Assembly: GCA_021018995.1 (NCBI GenBank)
Contig: CM037588.1
Span: 142,783,725-142,847,724 of the forward strand
Length of the DNA: 64,000 nt
Direction: 5' to 3'
DNA from: Chloranthus sessilifolius
Lineage: Eukaryota; Streptophyta; Magnoliopsida; Chloranthales; Chloranthaceae
Notes under the pieces: model-generated
The model's database searches: none
What the model was told of the DNA's origin: nothing
What the model saw: only the letters and a program-made list of their open reading frames with translations
Program-made: the position numbers and the translations under genes
In this document: in pieces, positions 57,088 through 64,000 of the stretch
How positions within the stretch are numbered: position 1 is the first letter of the stretch
Layout of the letters: each line of letters begins with the position of its first letter

Positions 57088-57773
57088 ATTGATCGATCAA
57101 GGCAGTGAATTGATCGATCAATCTTGAGATTGATCGATCAAGGTTAAGAATTGATCGATCAATTTGTATAAGGAGTTAATAGGGACAGTGGAGCATGTTT
57201 CTAGAAGTTCAATGCCCGATGGGCATTGATCGATCAAATTGGTGTTTGATCGATCAATTTTGAAGATTGATCGATCAAATATAGTATTGATCGATCAATA
57301 TGAGAAATTGATCGATCACAGTGAGGTGATTGATCAAAGACAAGAGTGATCGATCAATAAGGACATTGATTGATCAATGAGGAATATTGATCAATCAATT
57401 TGGACATTGATCGATCAAATTATATAAGAAAAGTGTGGGAACAGGGAGTAGAAAATTTAAGTTTTTTTGTAGGATTGATCGACCAAATGAAAGATTGATC
57501 GATCAAAGTTGTGAATTGATTGATCAAACAGGGATGTTGATCGATCAATTTTCCTCTGTCACATGGGAAGTAAATGAAGGCATTGATCGATCAAATGAAA
57601 GATTGATCGATCAAAGTTGTGGATTGATCGATCAAACAAGGGTGTTGATCGATCAAATCCCCTTAAACACTTGTAAGTTAATTGAACGATTGATTGATCA
57701 ATGAGGTCATTGGTCAATCAAGGTGATGGATTAATCGATCAAGCAAGGACATTGATCGATCAATCACCCCTAT
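57088..57773. repeat. Palindromic word array of the Tekay-B LTR (ATTGATCGATCAAT type)
   Basis: I count about 18 exact TGATCGATCA words and about 8 one-base variants (TGATTGATCA, TGATCGACCA, TGATCAATCA) in about 690 bases, spaced 15-40 bases. Parts translate as repeated LIDQ, but this is a by-product of the repeat. It lies downstream of the TATA-like site, so probably in transcribed leader. Confidence 0.95.
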
Positions 57774-58847
57774 TTTTCAGCTATTTTAGTTTTGTGGACA
57801 AAATACTATTGGGCATTGTGCCAGTTAGTATCCTGACATGTCTGACACTTAGTGTACTATGTCTGTGGTTTAGGATCAGACCATGATGCTTTGAAAAGCT
57901 TTGGATTTGCTTGGAAAGAGGTCTGATCTAAGGTAAAGAAAATCCAACCTAAAAATGTATTTGAACATGATTTCATGATTCCTTGACATCTGTATCCTGA
58001 TTTTCTATTTTAAAAGCATGTTTGCATATCAATCAATCTCTGTCATCTTTGATTCCTGCATTCTGATTTTTATATTTTGAAACCTATTTTTGATTTCTGA
58101 TATCTGATTCTTGAGGTCATATGTGTGTATGTGATTTTAAATATTTAATCCAGATGATCCCCACGGAATTGGCGATATATCCATGCCCTGGCACAATCGT
58201 GCATCTACTTTGATAATCCCTCGACACAATTGCACTCCATAGATGAGGCATTGTTACACTCTGAAAATTGTTCATATAAACGATGATTGGTTGGGGTTTC
58301 CTATCGGCATACACCTGATTACCACGTGCTATATAGTCACGAGAGTTTCTTAAGTTAGAAATATGCATGATTTAAGTCACAAATTATATACTAATAGTAT
58401 CTGTTCTGTTCTTTGAAAACTCAGTACATGTCATCTGATTTATCTTGTCTGCATATTCTGATTTGATTATTTGTTTGAGATTCTACCTGCAAATCATGTC
58501 TTACATTTTCAATACAATTTTAGCTGTGATTCTTCTACTAAGCTTAGATGTAGCTCACCCTATTTTCCATAACATTAATAGGTTCTGAGGCTAGAGTTCT
58601 CGGTACAGAGAGCGATCCTGACTACCAGCCTGATCCGGAGGTTGAGGCTGAGGAGGAGGATACTGATACCCCAGATGACAAGTTCTATTAGCTGTCTGGG
58701 TATTAGTTTATACTTTTTAGTTTTTATACTGAATTCTGGATTATTTGTGTGCTTGGTGGCAACCGTCTGTACTTATTATTATAGATGTTGTATTACTTGT
58801 ATTATTATACATTCTGTAGGAACCACTATTAGGAACCATTATTTTGA

Positions 58848-58865
58848 GTGATGGATGTCCATCAC
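58848..58865 (+). promoter_or_regulatory. Conserved LTR stem-loop (Tekay-B copy)
   Basis: GTGATGG-ATGT-CCATCAC followed by CAGTGG. The stem is identical to the other two LTRs while all but one base of the loop differs, which favours selection on the stem. Confidence 0.65.
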
Positions 58866-59102
58866 CAGTGGTTCTTCTTTGTTCCTTTTTGAGGATGTAT
58901 ATTCTTTTATTTTTATAGATATACATTATTGATTTTTCTTTCTTTTAAAGCCATATATGATGACTCGATCTGCCACTACTGGACAGTGTCTGCTCTAATT
59001 TCCGCTAGACGAGCAGACACTCTGTGATTTGTCCTGGGGATCATCTAGAGCATGATCCTGATGGCATGGATTTTCGAGTGCGAAAATTTGGGCTGTCATA
59101 GT

Positions 59103-59119
59103 TGGTATCAGAGTCTAGG
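59103..59119 (+). other. Primer-binding site of Tekay-B
   Basis: TGGTATCAGAGTCTAGG matches the site complementary to initiator tRNA-Met used by many plant Ty3/gypsy elements. The decayed partner in Tekay-A is at about 14,157-14,170. Confidence 0.9.
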
Positions 59120-59209
59120 CTTTAGGTTAAATTGCGGGTTCATGTCAAATTGTTTTTACAATCTATGTACTGATCAATGTTATTATTTTCACAATGACAG
59201 ACCGATACT

Positions 59210-60514
59210 ATGGGCCCTAAGTTCAGAGGTGGACACAGTGGAGGCAGAGAGGGACATAGAGAGGTGCCCTTGAGAGAGATACCCGATATCACTGGTACAT
59301 CCAAGGGATTAGAGTTCCTATCGGATACAAATGCAATTTCGGTAGGACCGAGAGGAGGAAGAAGAAGCAACAAAGATAGAATAGAGCAGGTGTTGGAAGC
59401 TTTGGCTACCAATGTCGCTCAGCAACTTGCTACTTTGAATCAATAAGCAGCTAGAGCACCTCACCAACCCAACGGTTTTGTCGAGTTTAGGAGAATGAGA
59501 CCTCCTAACTTCTCTGGTCAGACTTATCCCATTGAAGCTGAGGGATGGATAGAGGAAATGGAGAAGTTATTTGAAGTTCTCCAGTGTACAGATGTGGTGA
59601 AAGTGCGTTGGGCCACTTTCAAGCTAGATGGTGATGTCGGACCGTGGTGGAAGTCGGTATTACGGAACCAAGAGAGAGAGTTCCCCAATGCTCCTTGGAC
59701 TTGGGAAGAATTTACTGAAGTCTTTTATAACAAGTACTTTGCAAAGATAGTGACGCATCAGTGGGAGGTAAAATTTATTGAGTTAAAGCAGGGGGCTATG
59801 TCAGTAAGAGAGTATGGTGCTGAGTTTGATCAATTAGCTAGATTTGCACCACAGCACGTAGCCACTGAGCTGATGAGAGCTCATAAATTCCAGCTTGGCT
59901 TGACACAGAACCTATAAAAGGATGTAACCATGTGGGAGATGGAAACGTACGAGAGTGTGATGTCTAAAGATCTCATCGTGGAAGAAGAAAACCAGAAGCA
60001 GTTTACTTGGAGAGACAAGCAATGCAGAGAGAGATCATTTCAGGGGCAATCTCACGACCCTGAATAAAACAAGAGGGCTAGATTCTCCAAACCTCCAAGA
60101 TACCCTACACACTCCAGACCGGAGATATCTACAGGGCCTAGTTCATATCAGATGCCAGCAGTACCTGCATCTTTCAGACCATTCCGACCGTCTGGTTCTT
60201 CTGACAGCGGGGCTTCTGTAGCGCAGGGATCTTCGAGGGTATCATCATTCACACCACCCCTGTCATGTATTAAGTGTAGGAAACCACACAAGACAGAGGA
60301 CTATAGGAGAGAGAATGGGGCATGCTTCAGGTGTGGCAAGATGGGTCACATGGTCAGGAATTGCCCAGAGGAGAGTAAGGAGAGCAAGGAGCAGTCTGGA
60401 TCAGTGTTTACTCAGAGATCCTCTCGACCTGTGGTTCAAGGTCGAGCATATGCTATTATCATGACTGATGCTCTGACATCGAATGATGTCATACAAGGTA
60501 TGATTAAATTTTGA
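59210..60514 (+). pseudogene. Tekay-B gag (fossil)
   Basis: MGPKFRGGHSGGREGHREV at the start. The core at 59,495-59,917 has MRPPNFSGQTYPIEAEGWI, RWATFKLDGDVGPWWKSVL, REYGAEFDQLARFAPQHVA. Zinc knuckle CFRCGKMGHMVRNCPEE is near 60,320-60,370, preceded by a second Cys-rich piece (CIKCRKPHKTEDY). Encodes the capsid/nucleocapsid. Broken. Confidence 0.9.
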
Positions 60515-60660
60515 AGTGAGATTATTTCTTTAGTAGAATGGACTGGAAATTTGTAATGTAGAATTATTGTGATTATATGTTAACGACAATGATGCATATT
60601 GCACATACACATTGTAAGCATTTGATTGAATTGTGTGGCTAAATTATAAGTGTGTTGAAG
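60498..60660 (+). other. Non-coding interval between Tekay-B gag and protease, also in Tekay-A
   Basis: After ATACAAG the sequence reads GTATGATT and is AT-rich and non-coding until the protease lead-in near 60,660. Tekay-A has an interval of similar size at the same place (51,657-51,820), beginning ATCCAAG|GTATAATT. The shared position suggests either a short intron or one ancestral insertion. Confidence 0.45.
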
Positions 60661-62010
60661 GTGTATCAGCGTTGTGATATTTGCTTTCATAGAGCACGAG
60701 TTTTGGTAGACCCAGGTTCTACACACTTGTTTATCAAGCCTCAATTTATGAAAGAATTGAGCATCACTCCTGAACACTTAGACTTCATATTGACAGTGTC
60801 TATTCCTACGGGGAGTTTAGTAAGTGCAGGAACAGTGTGTAAATCGGTGATTGTGTTGGTAGAAGATCACAAGACGATGGCAGGTTTGATTCTGTTAGAC
60901 ATGTAAGGGTTTGGCATTATTCTTGGAATGGACTGGCTATCCACTTACCATGTGAGCGTCAATTGCCTTCGAAAAGTTGTAGTTTTTGGTCCTCCAAAGG
61001 GAAGGTCATTCAGACTCTTTGGGGTGAAGTCTAAGGTAGCCCCGTTGATATCAGCTATTCGGGCTGAGAAGATGATGAAGAATAAATGCAGCGGCTATAT
61101 GGCATTTCTGTAAGAGAAAAGAGAAGAGAAAAATATGACATTCGATATTCATGTTGCTTGTGAGTACCCCGACGTATTTTCAGAGGATTTACCAGGACTA
61201 CCACCTGCTCGGGAGATTGAATTTGCGATAAATCTAGTTCTGGGTACTGAGCCAGTGTCTAAAGCTATGTATCGGATGACTCTCACAGAATTGCAAGAAT
61301 TAAAGGAGCAATTGCAAGAACTGCTTGACAAAGGGTTCATTCGACCAAGTGTGTCCCCTTGGGGAGCACCAGTACTATTTGTCAGGAAGAAGGATGGTTC
61401 GATGCGTCTGTGCATCAATTATCGCCAGTTGAATAAGTTGACGATTAAGAATTGTTACCCACTTTTGAGAATAGATGATCTCTTTGATCAGTTACAAGGA
61501 GCGAGGTTCTTTTCGAAGATTGACTTGTGATCTGGTTATCACCACTTAAGAGTCAAAGCAGAGGATATTGAGAAGACAGCGTTTCGAACTAGATATGGGC
61601 ATTAGGAGTTTTTAGTTATGCTATTTGGATTGACGAATGCACCTGCGTCTTTTATGGACCTAATGAACCGAGTGTTTAAACCACACTTGGATAAGTCTGT
61701 GGTTGTCTTTGTAGATGACATTCTTGTCTATTCTAAGACAAAGGAGGAACATGAAGGACATTTGCACGTGGCTTTACAGACCCTCAGAGATCACAAACTA
61801 TATGCAAAGCTCAGTAAGTGTGAGTTTTGGCTTAACCAAGTCAAGTTCTTGGGTCATATCCTCTCTGCTAAGGGTATAACAGTTGATCTAACAAAAATTG
61901 AAGCAGTAGTGAATTGGGAACAACCGAGAACGGTAACTGAGGTCTGTAGTTTCCTTGGCTTGGCAAGATACTACAGACGATTTATAGAAGGGTTCTCCAA
62001 ACTATAAAGT
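60661..62010 (+). pseudogene. Tekay-B protease and reverse transcriptase (fossil)
   Basis: Protease: VLVDPGSTHLFIKPQFM near 60,703, then [71 protein letters not shown], then the catalytic [15 protein letters not shown] near 61,710 and [20 protein letters not shown] typical chromovirus RT of normal length. Broken in a few places. Confidence 0.92.
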
Positions 62011-62490
62011 CCACTTACTCAGCTCACAAAGAAAATTGCTAAGTTTGATTGGACTGATCAGTGTGAGAAGAGTTTCCAAGAACTCAAGACGCGTCTGACT
62101 ACAGCACCAGTGCTAGCTATACCTTCTGGCAGAGGAGGTTTTGCTATATACAGTGACGCTTCTTACAGTGGTTTGGGTTGTGTTCTCAACCAGCACAAGA
62201 AGGTTATCGCATACGGCTCTAGGTAGCTCAAGGAAAATAAGAAGAATTATCCAACTCACGATCTAGAGTTAGCAGCGGTGATCTTTGCTTTGAAGGTTTG
62301 GAGGCACTACTTATACGGTGAAACATTCGACATCTTCACTGACCACAAGAGTCTCAAGTATCTTTTCACCTAGAAGGATTTAAATATGCGATAGCGCAGA
62401 TGGATGGAGTTTTTAAAAGATTATGACTGTTCCATCCAATATCATCCTGGGAAAGCCAATGTTGTGGCGGATACATTGAGCAGAAGGTCT
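62011..62490 (+). pseudogene. Tekay-B RNase H (fossil)
   Basis: AIPSGRGGFAIYSDASYSG near 62,120, [19 protein letters not shown] and [18 protein letters not shown], with the Asp and Glu metal-binding positions visible. Followed by the WMEFLKDYDCSIQYHPGKAN connection to integrase. Broken. Confidence 0.9.
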
Positions 62491-63669
62491 TCGGCTCAGT
62501 TGGCACATCTTATGACCAGAGTACAGAGGTGGCATCTACTTGAGGACCTGTCCTTGTGTGATACACTGATAGACGTCAAAGGTTTAGGAGCATTGATGGC
62601 TACCATTGTGATACGGCCCACATTATTTGATAATGTGCGTAAGCTCCAGATGATTGATGATGAGCTGATGGCCATTAGAAAGGATGTGACCAACGGGATC
62701 AGACCTGATTTCTTCATCAAGGATGATGGTACTTTGCTATTCAGAGATCGGATGTGCATACCTATTAATAAAGATCTGAAGGATATTATTTTGGAGGAAG
62801 CGCATAAATCAGCGTATGTTATACATCCTGGGAGTACTAAGATGTACCAAGATCTCAAGCGAAGCTTTTGGTGGAGAGGACTGAAGAAAGATATTGCGGA
62901 TTATGTTTCTCGATGTTTGGTGTGCCAACAGGTGAAAGTAGGCCATCGGAACCCAGTAGGGTTGTTGCAACCTTTACCAGTGCCAGAGTGAAAATGGGAG
63001 GCCATTTCTATGGATTTTATATTGAGAATGCCGAGTACATTGAGGAAAAACAATACCATCTGGGTCATTATTGATAGACTGACAAAGTCTGCACACTTTC
63101 TGTCGTACCATACTACGTATACAGCCAACAAGCTCGTAGAGCTTTACATGAAAGAAATAGTTCGATTACATGGCATACCAGTCAGTATTGTGTGCGATCG
63201 AGATTCGCTGTATACGTCACAATTCTGGCAGCGATTTCAAGAAGGCATGGGTTATAAACTAGAGTTTAGCTCAGTGTTTTATCCTCAGAAAGATGGGCAG
63301 ATTGAGAGAGTGAACCAGATCATAGAGGATATGTTGCGTGCATGCATGTTGGACTTTCATGATTCATGGGATCAGCATTTGCCTCTGATTGAGTTAGCTT
63401 ACAACAACAGCTATCAGTCCAGTATTGGGATGGCGCCGTATGAAGCATTGTATGGACGACGATGTAGATCTCCTTTGAACTGGGAAGAAGTTGATGAAAA
63501 GCTTATTTTGGGACCGGATATCGTGGACAGTGCAACCGAGACAGTTTGGTTGATCCGTGAAAGATTGAGGGTTACTCAAAGTCACCAAAAGAGCTATGCC
63601 GATCTTCATCGGACGCACGTTGAGTTTCAGGTATACTTAGAAGCGTTCAAGAGACTTACGATTCCCTAG
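62491..63669 (+). pseudogene. Tekay-B integrase (fossil)
   Basis: His/Cys zinc domain at 62,800-62,935 (HKSAYVIHPGSTKMYQDL ... CLVCQQVK). Core at 62,995-63,470 with FILRMPSTLRKNNTIWVII, RLTKSAHFLSYHT, IVCDRDSLYTSQFW, then NQIIEDMLRACMLD and GMAPYEALYGRRCRSPLNWE. Joins the DNA copy to host chromatin. Broken. Confidence 0.9.
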
Positions 63670-63685
63670 ATTAAATCAATTAGCT

Positions 63686-64000
63686 ATGGAATTAACATTT
63701 GTTTTCAGGTGGGCGACAGTCTTTGTGAAAATCTCACCAACAAAGGGCGTGCTGCGCTTAGGAAAATGGGGAAAGCTAAGTCCTCGATATATTGGACCCT
63801 TTGAGGTTCTCGAACAGGTTGGCAAAGTCACATATAGGATTGCCTTGCCACCACAGTTGGCAGCATGCATAATGTCTTCCATGTTTCCATGCTACGGCAA
63901 TACGTGCGAGACCCGACTCATGTGTTGGATTTCCAACCGATTGAGTTACAAGAGGATCTGACCGTTATTGAGGAACCGGTTGAGATTTTGGATCGTAAGG
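63686..64000 (+). pseudogene. Tekay-B integrase C-terminus and start of chromodomain (fossil, window edge)
   Basis: TVFVKISPTKGVLRLGKWGK and LSPRYIGPFEVLEQVGKVTY are the GPF-type Tekay motif. Further on VLDFQPIELQEDLTVIEE and PVEILDRK lead into the chromodomain, which reads histone marks to target insertion. The element continues beyond 64,000. Confidence 0.88.

Larger units (their letters stand above)
56324..59098 (+). repeat. 5' LTR of Tekay-B (about 2,775 bp)
   Basis: It ends GGGCTGTCA just before the primer site. It shares with the other Tekay-type LTRs an AGCTTAGATGTAGCTCACC block (58,541-58,559) and the stem-loop (58,848-58,865). A weak TATA-like TTTAAATAG lies near 56,930. The right edge is sure; the left edge is provisional. 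Confidence 0.7.
56324..64000 (+). mobile_element. Tekay-B: Ty3/gypsy chromovirus fossil, truncated by the window edge
   Basis: 5' LTR 56,324-59,098, then TAGT and the initiator-Met-type primer site TGGTATCAGAGTCTAGG (59,103-59,119). Then gag, protease, RT, RNase H, integrase and the start of the chromodomain region at the window end. Integrase end motifs (SPRYIGPFEVLEQVGKVTY) define Tekay. The left LTR edge is inferred from TGTAA and from the length match to the solo LTR. Better preserved than Tekay-A; about ten breaks in the visible part. The 3' LTR lies outside, so it cannot be dated. Confidence 0.85.

Noticed and set aside
57435-57704. A frame of repeated LIDQ units, like a repeat protein
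   Set aside because: It comes from the TTGATCGATCAA array; spacing is irregular and other frames are similar. It sits inside an LTR.
57088-57773. CRISPR-like array
   Set aside because: Plant DNA, 10-12 base palindromic words with irregular, non-unique spacers and no cas genes.
1-64000. tRNA, rRNA or small nuclear RNA genes
   Set aside because: tRNA-like matches are only the primer-binding sites of the elements; no cloverleaf-length gene or rRNA core was recognised by eye.

Overview
The window is nuclear DNA of a flowering plant with a repeat-rich genome. Evidence: plant LTR-retrotransposon lineages with plant-type primer-binding sites (initiator Met-, Asp- and Arg-type), hAT/CACTA/MITE fragments, a relic of the plant GT64 (EPC1-like) glycosyltransferase gene, and plant mobile domain (PMD) proteins. 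No intact host gene was found. The species cannot be fixed; a woody eudicot or magnoliid would fit.

Layout. 1-11,276 is old intergenic DNA: a compound microsatellite; a non-autonomous hAT-like element (727-4,059, exact 8-bp target duplication) with a solo Tekay-type LTR inside it; a hairpin MITE (4,211-4,336); AT-rich and degenerate tandem repeats; a CACTA-like end; an unidentified minus-strand reading frame near 10 kb. 11,277-11,612 holds two exons of a dead GT64 gene.

11,625-56,323 is a three-level retrotransposon nest. A Tekay-type chromovirus (Tekay-A) lies 12 bases inside a GT64 intron. Its gag is split by an Athila-type element (15,176-51,379; duplication ggcat/agcat). That in turn is split between gag and protease by a 23-kb Ogre/Tat-type element (19,023-42,110; exact duplication ggtag). 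The Ogre element carries gag, protease with a G-patch-like tail, a candidate intron, RT, RNase H, archaeal-type RNase H, integrase, and then two minus-strand genes, a DUF7745-like gene and an intron-bearing PMD gene. 56,324-64,000 is a second Tekay-type element (Tekay-B), cut by the window edge near its chromodomain. All are fossils with several to many breaks each. Hand counts over the first 330-360 bases give LTR pairs about 7% apart for both Athila and Ogre, so a few million years or more.

The most unusual signal is shared by every LTR family here. Each has an array of a short CG-bearing palindromic word, and each family has its own word: GCGTATATAATATATACGC (Ogre), AACCTGTCGACAGGTT (Athila), AATTCGCTCGAGCGAATT (Tekay-A), ATTGATCGATCAAT (Tekay-B), CACTCGCCGCGAGTG (solo LTR). 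In the three elements whose interior is visible, the same private word recurs inside the element at the head of an accessory unit: before the 3' accessory ORFs of Athila and Tekay-A, before both antisense genes of Ogre, and before the Ogre 5' ORF. This looks like an element-specific cis-code marking each transcription unit. It may be analogous to the motif arrays read by VANC anti-silencing proteins of VANDAL transposons, but that function is inference.
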